From Elysia chlorotica (lineage: Eukaryota; Mollusca; Gastropoda; Plakobranchidae), in NCBI GenBank assembly GCA_003991915.1, contig RQTK01000541.1:49633-113632 (forward strand): DNA of 64,000 nucleotides, written 5' to 3'. Below the pieces are notes generated by a model. The model saw nothing but the letters and a program-made list of their open reading frames with translations, was not told the origin of the DNA and did not search any database. Positions within the stretch are counted from its first letter, which is position 1. The number at the start of each line of letters is the position of its first letter. Made by a program: the position numbers and the translations under genes. Positions 24,401 through 37,300 of this stretch are shown here, in pieces.

Positions 24401-27400
24401 TAAGTGCTCATAACAGGACCATGTATTATACAATGTTACTGTTTCGTTAAATTTTTACCGTATTGTCATTTTCTTTTTCAGGAATTCCACAAGGGTCCAA
24501 GCATTAACTCAATGCTTGAGGTAATTGAGATTGGTTTCAAGAGCAACCCACAGGCAAAGCGTGAAGCATTTATTGCCTGGCGAAGTCTCATCAGTAACTT
24601 TGGCCTTGACAAAAGTAAATAGGATATATTTATAAATAAAATTAGTTTAATTTCTGATTCTTAATTATTATTTTACCATTGTTTAATTTTATGATTACAC
24701 CAGATGATATGCATTAAATGTCCACCTTATATTTTTACTTTATTTATTTTTTTAAACTTCAATTTTAATCTCAATCATTACAAGGTTTTTTGTTTTTGTT
24801 TTCTCTTTATATTCTTTTTCTTTTCCAGATGTGATTTCTGATACAAAACGCATCAAACTTTCAATGATGGTCTTCAGATATGATAATGCAAGAACTGAAT
24901 CAGTTGCCATTGAGAAGATGCTCACCTGGTGGCATTTTGTGCTCAATATTAGACCTAAGCTTATGGTTAACTTTGAAAAAGTGAGTCTTACAGGCTCTGA
25001 ATTATTTGTATTGTCAGACAATTTTGATTTCTATGTTTTCTATTGTGGTTGATACTATAACTCTTTCAATAACTTTGCATTTTTCACCACTGTAGTGGTG
25101 CATTTTGAAAATCAATTCAGAATCTGCTGCATCGGTTTTATAACAGTCTCTCTGTTTCCATATTTTAAACTCCCACAATATAATTGCAGGTAATTGAATG
25201 TAGTTAAAAATATGCATATATTAAAAGGTTGTTTGATCGAAAGGCTCTGTACAATTCATACTAACTATACCTAAAGTTCTGAGCTGCTTATACCGGCTTT
25301 ATTTACTTTTTGTACCGGATTTTGAGTCGGCAAAACTGGCTTAGGTTGCTTGAAAGTATCATATATTCTGATATACTTTATTTGTTGTAGAATCGTTTTT
25401 AAATAATTTCAGTGGTTTTCCTGACTTATATCTCATGTTTTTAAGCTTAACTAAAATGGCAAAAATGTTTCATTGTTTCAGATCGTTTATCCCATGCTCC
25501 AGTTTTGTGTTGGTAACTCTAAAACAAGAACAGGTATTTGTCTATTTGTCTTTTTTCTTCATATTATAAAATTAACATGTATTTATATGCTTCAAGGAAG
25601 TGAAGTATTGAGAGGGTCAAATTGGCTCTTTATCTGTGAATTTTTAAATTATTTTTTTTTAGGAAGACTCTATATGAGATAAATATATGACTGCAAAGTT
25701 TACCTTTTACCATTGACTGGACTTTCCATGCACTTGCTCATATTGATTAATTTTTAAGGTATTTCTAATAATATGCATTTGTCTGGTTTTTGTGTCAATG
25801 CATTTTTATTTATTGAAATATCTTTATTAATGTTCTTTGTACAGCGCTGAAGGCATCCACAAATCTTCCAAGCATTGCTGTGTCGCCTCAGACTCGAAAC
25901 GCGCCAGAACTTCCTGCTTGCCCAGCATTGCAAAAGCTGGGACTTGAAGCTGTAGCACTTCTCCTGTCCAAGCCATCAGCATCTGATGCTAGTGGGGTCA
26001 CTTGGACCTTGGGTAGGAGTTTAGTCTCTCTTAATGTTTTTCTTTCAAAATGTTCAGGATAGCTGGACAAAAGTGATATGTCGACAGAGCTGCCAACCCG
26101 TACTCTTTGTGTATTTTCGTACGTTTTTTTCTTTCCGAAAACCCCTGATGATTTTTGCTGATTTGTCGTTGACCATCGAGTAGTCCATTCATTATCGTGC
26201 GTTCTAATGAGTGTTCAAAAATAAGTAAGGTAGATCAAGTTTATCCTTTTTTAAACTGCATGCCGATCTCTCCATTGTCAAATCCAGTCCTTGGCCCTTG
26301 TCATTTGCTTGAATCTACTTTTACGACTCATAATTTAGTTTGTTTATTTGCTGATTAACAGTTATTACAGATCTCAATTGTCACATCCAATTCTGATCCC
26401 CCACACCATTTCAAATTTATGATTCGCATTGTTCTGAAACTGTTTGATCTTTCTTGATGCTGTTGATAATGTCTACTGAAGTACTATGTGAATCATGCTT
26501 TCTATGGCTCCAGTGGTGAAGATCTAGTTCAGACTAGAGTCTTAAGCATGATTCAAAAATCCTATTCTAATTTATATTTATTTTAGTCTATTAGGACCTG
26601 CAGTATCCAAATTACTGACATATTAAAGACCGAACTCTGAATTGAAATCTACATCTAGATTTAGATTAAAATCAATCTACTGTTCTATATTGGGCAAAAT
26701 CAGGTTTTAGCCCTGAATGTTGCGTTTTTATGATTAGAGCCACAAATACACTTTTTCATATGAAAATACATCTTTTAAAACTGGTTAGTACGCTTTCCAC
26801 ACAGACTAGGTAGGCAGCTCTGTTGAAAATAGTAAATGATACAGGAGTCGTTGAATCAAACCAGATGAGGAAAAAAATTTATTTAATCTATTGCAATGTT
26901 TCTTTTTGTGGCATTTTTAAAGTTTGTTAATCAAAACTCAATCAGTTGTTGATAAAAAAATACTTTGTGTCTAGTGAAAGTAATTAATTCTAAGATAGTG
27001 TTTCAGTGTTAGTTTAAAAGTTCTGCTAACCATCACTTTTACAAAGAATCAAAAAGAGTTACATTTTTTCTGTTTTACTGTAAGGATTTGCCATGCTCTT
27101 TCCTTCTTTTAGAACATCTTCAATCTGAAGCCTTTGGAGGGCCAGCCTCATTTGCAAAGCATGCATCATTTTTGTTGAACATAATTCATCATGTGGTTAA
27201 AAATGGAAACCCTGATGGTGAGTGCACAGCTCTTGAGTCAGAATGAGTTGCATTGTCAATTAAAAAAATCTTTTATATGCTGCAGTATGAAGAAGAAAAA
27301 GAAAATTGTAGTTAATTACGCTTATTTATAGGGACAACAATACTTATTATTTTAGGTAACGATTTAGGTGAAAGTCACTTCAAAAATGTTAGCTAAGAGA

Positions 27401-30400
27401 CATGGAGGTCCATGCAAGCTTTTTGGTGTGTGTGTGTTTTACTTAAATGAGAATTAATTTCCATTGTTTGGGACTTCGCTACTTGCACCTACGTTAATGA
27501 GCAATACTTAAGTTAAGAAGCTTAGATTTTGGTTAGCTTACCATATAGAACCACCACTAGTTTAAGAAGTCAGAGCTCCTAGTATGTCTGAATCCCAAAC
27601 ATTCTAATATTCACAAAATTAATATCAAGTTTTTAACCAACTGAAATTGATATAACTCTGTGCTTGGATACAATTTATCCATGATAATTCTTTGACAATA
27701 GAGCAAAAGTTTTTTTTTAAAGTGGTTATAAAGGAATTTCGTTTACGTGTTCCTCAGAAACTTTGGTCCTCTATACATGGGTCACGCTAGCAGGCCACAT
27801 CAAAGCAGCGATGGAAAGCTCAGCAAAATCGGAGATGAGAGATATTTTTAGTACTTTCCTTACTGATCTCCACTCAATGGTTGAGGACAAAGCTTTTAAA
27901 GGAGAGACGCTCTTTGTGAGTATTTTAACTTTGCATACATTTTATTGCTGCCAACCAGTACGTATAATACACATTAAGTAATTATTTGGGCATCTCAGTA
28001 TGCCAATCCGTATCACTGCTGAAAAATATGAAATTTTCTCCTTGTTGAATTTGCTTCATTATGATCACTGTAAGTAATATGCTATATATAGAAATCTGTG
28101 GGTGTCACTAACACTATCAGGTGAAGATAGTAGAACTGACGCATGGCATACTAATACTTTTTAAAGTTGTAAATAAGCTTGTGTTTCAGTCAATATTTAT
28201 TGACTAATGAATAAAAAAAACTAGACCATCAACTAGGTTTGCAGCGACAAAATTTCCTTATCGTGCTAAAAATCTGTATTTGCCTTCTGAAAAGTTGGCA
28301 GCTACGCATTTAGTCATTGCGGAATCCCATCTTTATTGCTTAATACAACATTTTTTTAAATCCTCGTAAAGCTCACATTATAGGTCCTGATACATAAAAC
28401 AGAATTTCATTTACATTATTTTATTTTTTTTAGAACTTAGTACAAAATAAATGAATTAATCTTTGTAAAAAAATTGTCATGGTCCAAAGTTTAAAAAATT
28501 TGATAAATTGATAAATGCAACCACTGAGCCCAATATTAGATTAAAGTTTTTGTCTTGGGCAGATAATTATTATTCTCTTTTTCTCTTATAAATCTTACAG
28601 AAAATGACTGAAGTATGCAACACTTTTCCAGTGAAAGTTTTAGCTTCTACAGCTTTCAATGTCAGAAGTACAGTTAGGGTAAGTTGGAGTTTCTCCCTCT
28701 TCAGCAAAGACCTCCATTTTCTGTTGTACACACACCTACGAACAAAAGTATTGAGAATACCATAAATTTTGTTCTCATAGATAATAATCCTTAATTGTAA
28801 ATAGACTTCAATGGTTTCGTCTAAGAAGTTAAGTGACAAAAAGCCTTTTTCTCCCCCTCTGTCTCAGATAATATCACAAATTGCCCTTGTTTTCAAGGGA
28901 CAATTCTCTTATGTTGGAACTCTCAACTCAATTGTTAATGAATTTAATGTACAATCTATTTTTAACTTAATTTTCATTATGGAATTGATCATCATTCTTG
29001 ACTTTTGAAATGAATGCCTGTCATTTAAGAATAAATGTGCGTTCATGAAATTCTTTTGTGTTGGTCATTTTATCGACCTAATCATATACGAAGATCTTGG
29101 CTTTTCAAAGTTAATGAAAGGACATACTTTTTTTTTTTTTAAGCAATGCTGTCGTTTCAACCAGAGTATGATCAAATCTTATTGAAAAGTGTTTTTATCG
29201 TGTTGTCTATAGCAGCCTTAGCCTATGCTTCCACCATACAAATAAGTACCACTCTATACGTCTGGAACAGGGGTGTCCGGCTCTGCTGCTCAGCGAGGTG
29301 TTGCTCTCCCCATTGCTAATGGAGGTCTCAAGTGTCACAGAAAGGTTTGTTTCACATGATGAAATGTTAACAAGGTTGAACAATTATTTACTTTGCATTA
29401 AACCTGTGTTAGTGTTAATGTATTGTTAGGGGAAGATTCATCAATCTTTTGTCTTCGAATCCTAAAACATGTTTTCTTCTGTGTTAAATAGGCGAAGTTT
29501 CACCGTATAAAAAAAAAATACATAAAAGTTAAAATGTATTTGGGGCTTTACAAAAAAGTTTTGTAAACTCCACAGATTTTAAGTGTTAAGTCTTGGCTAT
29601 CTTAACTCTCTCCAGTTCATGCTATTTTATGGTTTGGACAGATTTTGGACTGGTGTCATTTAGTTTTTATTTGTATGTTAATGGGATTTAGTAAAATCCT
29701 AGAGTGTTGCATGTATCAATTTGAAGGTTTATTACTAGAGCTATCCCTCTCAGTCAAATTAACCATATGTGGGTAATTTTATTGGTTTTTACAAAAGTTA
29801 GATCCACATTAAAAAAAAAAAAACACTTTGAAAATGCCCAGAATAGTTTTAAAAATATGATAATGTGTGTTCTATTTATAGGTCTAAATTCTATCTATCG
29901 ATACCGGTTGAAATCAAGGGACGTGTACACAAAAGCGTTAACAAAGACAGTTGCCAGTTTTCAAAATAGTGTAAAAATCAGAGTTTCTCATGCTTTTTTA
30001 ATTCAATTCAAAATTTCCATGGGTAATTTAAAATAATAAAAAAAAGGTTAAGTGTTTTGTAATATAATCACCATGCTAAGGGCCTATCATTGAAATTTTG
30101 AAAACATGATAGGCTTTTTTCGTCAATGTTATTATTTGCGAATCTAATAAAGTACGCATATTTTGTACTTTGTACTAGTTACCTGGACCTGTTTTCCTTC
30201 TTGGTGAGTGCTGGAGCCAGCAATGTGCAGGGAGCTCTGGGATTTTTAGAAGCAGTTGCTGATATGCTTAACTCCAACTCCTCGTCCCTCAACTCGGCAG
30301 AGCAACTGTGGAAAATGTGGAATATAATCGCCCAAACTCTGCAAGACACCATAATTGCTGTAAGCTCAGACAAGTTTTTTTATTAGACGATTACTACAGT

Positions 30401-33400
30401 GGTCTCCGCATAAGAACTCTCTATGTGCAAACCTACTCCGTCTTCGAACCCACTCACTCTATGAAACAATTCTTTCTCTTTAATTAACCCACCTGCTTTT
30501 GGCCTTAAAGTGTAAGAACCGTTTTAAGAGAGCCGGATAAAACTAAAAAAAAATGATTTGTCAAGCTCACGCATAATTTTTACCTCCCCAGCATAGTGAT
30601 AGACCTACTCTTTGGGCGTAATTTATTATACCAAAGTGCGGCAAATTACTCCTTACGGGCGGTGCTAATTGAAAACAATACAGTCTATAACTTCAGTTTC
30701 TAGCCACTGGTTCACATGTTGCCCAACAAAGTAGACTTCATACAAACAATATAGGACTATTGGTAGTACCTATCCTATTTTAAGGGTACATTTATTTTCC
30801 CATATTCAATACAATGACTATTACCGTTTTTACTTTTTTTATACTAACGTCCAGTCATAATTTTTTGTTTAGGTTGTGTTTAACACAGTAATACAGTTAA
30901 TGTCTGTATTGCAAAGCTTAAATTTGTAATTATTAATGAATTCAATGTTGTGGCAATTATAAGTGAAAAAACAAGGACTCGCCATAGAATTGTGAGTGCC
31001 TTTATCTCAATATTTTAATTTTCAGATAGCGAACTAAAAACCCACAGTTAGAAATAAAAAAATAACAATCTTCAGGAACCTATGAACAGAAAAATTAACC
31101 ACAGATTACTATTATTTATCACTTGATTACCAATTCCATTTACATTTTCTTGTCCTACCGCAAGAACCCTCTTTTCTTGTCTCCCGAGGGGCAGGTTCTT
31201 AGGAGACCACTGTATTAGGAATGTAATTTTGCAAAAAAACTTATTCCACTTTGCAAGACATCACAAATTTTAGAGTATCATCTTGTAGTAGATATTATTA
31301 TATAAATATATATATATAATCTAAATAAAATTTCCATTGGCTAGAGACTGAGTCTAGAATAAGCCGTACAGTTTAGCATCAGTCAACTCTCATGCTTTAT
31401 GAGCATGTCTTGTAACTACATTTTATAACTCACATTTCTAGTTAGCCCAAAAGTGTATTAATTGGAGGGAATTGTTTTTTTCTTTCCTCATAGGCATTTT
31501 GTGTGTTATTTTTTACACATTTTTAAACTGCGTGTTAATGAATCTTAAAATTAACGAGCATACCAATATAAGTTGCCTTTTTTTGTCTCTTACTTTGCAA
31601 TCAGTCCAATGAGGTCAACCAAGGTGATGCTCTTGAGTACAACTTTGGATGCATGCATGCTGTGTTGCTTCTTCCTTTGAACCAAGACCTGGCAAGCAGG
31701 CTCTCTCAGGTAAGGAGAATGCCGGTTTGTGCAAGAACTAAGTCTCATAAAATATCTAAAACTGTTTTTACAAGGTTTCTAAATGGTCCTTGAAAACATG
31801 GAAAAGTTATTGAAATAATGTTCTCTGTCCTGTACATCGAGGGATATCACAGTATGCATAAAATGCTTTATCACATTCTGCGTCAAATGCTTAAATGGTA
31901 GGTTCCATTACTCTGAAAACGCTAAACAAATTCTCTATACTCTTAAATTAGAGCAGTGGCCCTTTCTCATTTTGCATATTAATTTTATTCTTACATGTCT
32001 ATTATTCATTTCCCTGTGAGAATAACAATATGATATTGTCCATTTCACTAAGTTGAATTTAATTTGGTGTTTGATGACCGTTGGGAGTAAAGTTGTAACA
32101 AAAACAGACCTGGTCCAAGTCAACAGTCTAAAATACAAATGTATATTTTTCTTTATTGATGGTACGGTACAAGTAGAAACTTACATCTTTTTAATGCAGT
32201 TGCAGTTTGAAAAGTTTTCTGAATTTAAAGTCAATTTTTTAATGCTATTTCAGGTTTTGTTCAAGGCCATGATCAAGAGCTGGAAGGAATTGTATCACTC
32301 ATTTGCCCGTTTGTCTGCACTTGTTCCAACAGCAGATGCAAATGCCTGCCTCGAGGAGACATGCAGCAAAATCCTTCAAATGAAGAAAGTTGAATTCAAG
32401 GTTGGTCTACTACATAGCTTTAATTATAAATAAGCACTAATTGTAAGGATAACCATACTTTGACATTTTCACCTTGTCGGCAATTTTGTAGTTTCTTGGA
32501 ACTTTTTATAACATGTGTACTTTTTTATAACTTAGGTTTCTGCTTTGCTCTGTAAAATAGTTTTTCCGGGTTTTAATCATTTAGGGTTGTATTACTAATA
32601 CCTTTGTTTTATATTTGTTTTTGTTTTCATAGGAGCCATCAAATCTGGAATGTCTAACTTCCTTGGCTCTTAAGATGTTGGATTGTGTTGACTTCTCTGC
32701 CTTCACTACAAACCAAGGCCCTGGTGCCATCTTAACACTAAGTCCCAGCAAGTGGGCTAGACGCAGGCAGAGACCCATGGGGAACCTTCATTCCTTTATG
32801 CATTTTCTGGAATTTTTGCAGAGCACTATGAACAATTTAATCTTCAATGATGAGGAGCAGGAGAAACAAAAGGTACTGATTTTGTTAATTGTTTTTATGA
32901 GTTGGAAACCCACAAAATTTGTAGGCTTTGTGGGATGAACAAATCTGGAGGATTAGCAATGAATTTGAATTGTGCTGAAACTCAAAATTATATTTTTATC
33001 AGAATCCATAACTTAGAAATGAAAAATGTTTTCACGAAGATATATACCTACCTGTGATATCTGCTGATAGGATACCATTGCAAACATTTGGTTTGCTTTC
33101 TCCTCACTTTTGACTATGCATCATGATTAACACTGACCCATTTGAAAAATATCTTTTTTTTTTTATATGGGAGTACCTAAATGGGGCTTTTTCAAACAAT
33201 TTTTATATTCCACCACAATGCTGGTGCCACTTCTCTTCCCTTCTCTAGCACTTTGTGTAAACAATCCTTTGCTTTCCTACAATCTTGGGTGATAATAGAA
33301 ACTGTCTCTGGGAAAGCAAAAAGATCCTATGACTTTGAGAAACCATTTTTAACTTTTTTTTAAGCGAATTTTAATGCCATGAGTGGGTTCTAGTTCTAAG

Positions 33401-34396
33401 TTTTTGTAAAATAATAAAATACTTTTTTTTTAAATCCTCAGAGCAACCCCACTGCGTTGATCAGTGTGGCTCACCTGTTATTGGACATGTACACAATTTT
33501 ATTTGCCCATATCAACACTCCAACCCTTATATTGCAAAGCATGTGCATCGTTGCTGAGCCTTTATCAAGCTTTTACAGGAGCAACTCCCCATGCAACATA
33601 CAGCGCCTGTTTGTGCCAAGCTTCTTTGCCAAGGTGGGTTTTTATTTCCTTTAAAAGTTTTACTTTTTGCCAAAGTGTCTATGATGCCATGTAGCATAAA
33701 TATTAGAGATGCTGTTAATTTCCATATAATTTATATGGTAATGTTAGATAGGTCAATAAGGGTTTGTTATTTTTGCTCAGGGAAAGTGATGATGTCCATA
33801 TCAATTGATTCCATTTCATCCATTCTTTCCATCAGCTTGAGAAACTATGGCACGAGATTGCACTGTGCATTGGAAGTCGTTACAATGAGTCGTACAATTC
33901 AGAGCTCTTGGCTGCTATTTCACCGCTGCTTGAGGCAACATTCCTCCACTCCAGAAGGGCTATCAAGAATCAAGCAGTCGCCCTCTGGAACACCACATTC
34001 AGTCGGGCTCAGACCCTTGAATATCCTGTGGCTTTAAAGTAGGTTGTTTGATATGCAGAGATGGTATAGTGATCATTGGAAAATGAAAACGTACAATCTT
34101 ATCAATACTTTTAGTGTTGTTGTTTGTTTTTTTTCAGAAAAAAATATTTAGTTATTGATTTTAAGCAAACATTTTGTGTTTTCTTCTAAATTAACTAAAA
34201 TATTGCCTACAATAAAATCAACTTTTTATCGCTATGCTCATCTAATTCATGTTTTTTTTTCTTTTTAATCTCATTGTTGGTACTTAGACCTGTGCTGTTA
34301 AGAGTCAAGGAGAAAATATCAATAGTTCTGCCAGGCTGGATCAACGCTGAAGACATAGCCATAATTGCTGAGTCTCCTTTCAGCGAAATGAGCATG
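21451..34396 (+). CDS. RIF1: RIF1 exons 1-21: N-terminal alpha-helical (HEAT-type) region
   Basis: Exons 1-21 encode about residues 1-961, rich in Leu/Ala helices and matching the order of conserved blocks in vertebrate RIF1. Examples are AFIAWRSLISNFGLD (exon 7), a WW-containing helix in exon 8, SFFSKHA-like ASFAKHASFLL (exon 11), CPALLLSEVLL (exon 14), EQLWKMWNII (exon 15), WKELYHSFARLSALV (exon 17) and QAVALWNTTFS (exon 20). In the family this domain forms the curved solenoid that mediates DNA binding and oligomerisation. The start at 21451 was chosen because about ten residues separate it from the LKTLES stretch, matching the position of human PLLETLED relative to its Met. Introns here run from about 160 to 2,100 bp. 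Confidence 0.92.
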
Positions 34397-37300
34397 GTAA
34401 GTTTCATGCAAGTTCTGGTTTTTCTTTTTGCTTTCTTTTTTTTTTTTCAAAACAGTAACTGTTTGATGTGAGAAAGCAAAACTCATATTAACGTCTCATA
34501 GGCCTGAAGAAAGTTCTTATATAAGTCGAGGGAACCCAAAATGGGATACCTGGTGTGGAAAAACGTGGTAGCAAGCGCAGAACTTGGGCCTGGATCTCCT
34601 CTGTAGGGAGCCGATGTACAGACCTCAGTGCTACTGCACCCTGCATTCAAACCAGTAAACATAATTTGTGATTTATATATGGATGGTGGAGAATATTCAT
34701 GATGAATTTAAATCGGCAGCATGTAAATTCAAAGTAACTGCGACTCATTGTGTTCTTCTATTCCTTACACAATTCTTTCCTATATCATCTTAAACTATGG
34801 AGGTTATATCTTTAAATAAAATGAAATGGTTTGGTGAATCATTCTTTTGTTTTACTTTTCTTTTTAGGGAATGGATTCGCAAGTCATTGCCCCACCTGTG
34901 TTAAACCCAATGCTGTCTCCCAAAAGACCTCGGGCAAGTATGCTGAACAGAGATGTTTCCCCGGTTGCCGGAAGGAATGTTTCTCCCCCTCCTGCCACCA
35001 GCTCACCAGCTAAAGTCTTCACTCCAAAACAGGCCCGTAAGCTTTTTGCCCCGGCAGCCTCCTCACACAACATTGTGGACATGATGCCGGATGAGGTGTG
35101 TACCAAAAAAAAATTGTGTAATCTTAATTTGCTTAGATAAAATACTATCTGCAACACATTGTTTCTAAATTTCACGGACAAATGTGTCATTCTATTTATT
35201 TTTGTTCACATATTTAGTATCACATAATTGAATATGCTAACATATCACTTTGAGTTGTTTTTGCAAAGGGGATAAGATCTATGTGGTCCTTATAGGGGTA
35301 ATATAATTGTGGTGGCTTAAAGAGATGCAAACCTCACTTTAAAGGAACGGAAAGTTTGACAGCGAGTTTAAAATCAAAACATGTGTTTTTTGTTGGGGTT
35401 TTTGTGTGTGTGTGTTTTTTTTAATAATGTGACACATCAGTTTGACTCAGTCTATTATTATGTAAAGCTTTTTATCTTTAAATATTAATCCTTTACTAAA
35501 TGTGACATAATTGACTGTCTTTTCAGAGGGTGCAAGATTTTTCTTTATAACACACTCAAATAAAAAAAAAAGAAAATTAGTTGTTAATAATTTGATCTCT
35601 TGAGTTAAAATTTAAGATTTTATCTTGCTTGATATTTGATTTTAATAATTATTTTTTACTAGAGAGAATATTGAGCTTAAATAGTTCCTGTGTAGGTGTA
35701 AAACTAAGTTGCCACGTTAGCTTCCCTAACCCTTTGAATGTAATGATCAGGTTGTTATACACTGATTTTTTTATATATAAATTTACAGGAGTTTGTGGTA
35801 ATCAATTCACCAGTAACAAGGAAGAAACGTTTGCTCACAGAGCACCAGAAGGAGGTTTTGAAAGAAAAAAGGTACAGAAAACGTTCAACATCTAAGTATT
35901 TTTTTTAATGCAATAATTTGGCCTACAACTTAATACTTTTTTTTGAACATTTTAGTCAACAATTTAAATCTTTTTGTAAATGAGCACATCATGGGATCCA
36001 CGGCATAGGAGAAAAGAACAATTGGTGCTGCTGCTGAATCAATAAGGCCTGGTACCGTTTCCATACCTTAAGACCAATCTGGAGGTCTACAGCCTTGTCG
36101 GTACGAAACAAGATCCGGATTTTCAATACCAGCGTGAAGTATGTGGCTCAGAAACATGGCGTGTTACCAAGACCAACAGCCATAAACTGCAATCATTCAC
36201 CAACAGATGCCTGAAAAACATCCTCAACGTTAGATGGCCTGAAGTTATTACAAAGAACTGTGGGACTGAATGAAGCAAACCCTCATCGAGATGGAGATCA
36301 GAAACGCAAATGGGGCTGGATAGGCCACACACTTCGAAAGTCTGTATCCAACATCACAAGGCATGCCCTGGATTGGAAGGTGGGGCGTTCGAGGCAGACT
36401 TGGTGGCGAAGCACCGATACTGAGATAAAAGCCGCTGGTAGTACATGGGCTGAGCTGAAGACTAGCCAGAACCAAGTTCGGTGGAGGGGATTTGCTGCGG
36501 CCCTACATTCCACAGGGAATCAAAAGGCTTTAACTAAACTAAACTTACAAGCAAGTCAGGGGTAAACTAATCTAAATCTACTAGCAAATGATTTTTTGTT
36601 TTTTACCAAATTTCTGACAATTTTAAACTATTTTCTTCCCAATGCAATTATTGAAACGTGTAAACTCTTGATTATTTTGGAATTTTTGCAGTGTACTGCC
36701 AGCTATGTATAATAACCTGGATGCTTCCCAAGATGTCTCCATGATGTCACAGTTTGGTACAGAGACTCAAAATGAGTAAGTTTCTGAAGGGAAAAAAAAA
36801 TTGAGATGATTGGTTTCTACTAAATGGAAATGTTACAGATTCTTTTCGGTGATGTGTAAATTTGAAAGTTAAATTTAGTTTGATGCAAATATTTGCATTG
36901 GGGTTTCAGGCATTTTTACCTACCTCCTCTATTAATACTTCTCACCTATGCATCTATGATTTGTATGTTTCAAATTGTACATAAATAGCCCTTAAATAGA
37001 GAAAACTTTATTCTGTACCCAGGAGACATGCTTGATAAAACTTATGTTTCTTAAAAAAAAAGGTTTTAAGGTTTGCCTTTTCACTCGTCAAGTCCAAACG
37101 CATACAACTAAAAGTAAAATTTCAGGACCTTCCCTAACGCTCTCTCAAGAATCATGGAGCACATTTTACTTTTTTGTAGCTATTCTTTTCACCATTAGGG
37201 CAAGCAAAGTCAGAAATGTTAAAATGTGTAAGTTAGAATTTTTAAGTTTAGGCATCAAGACCTTTTATTTTTTTATATACTGAAATGACATACAGACTGC

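Noticed and set aside
36260-36565. Small protein gene in RIF1 intron 23
   Set aside because: The sequence is the C-terminal tail of a non-LTR retrotransposon RT, continued upstream in another frame.
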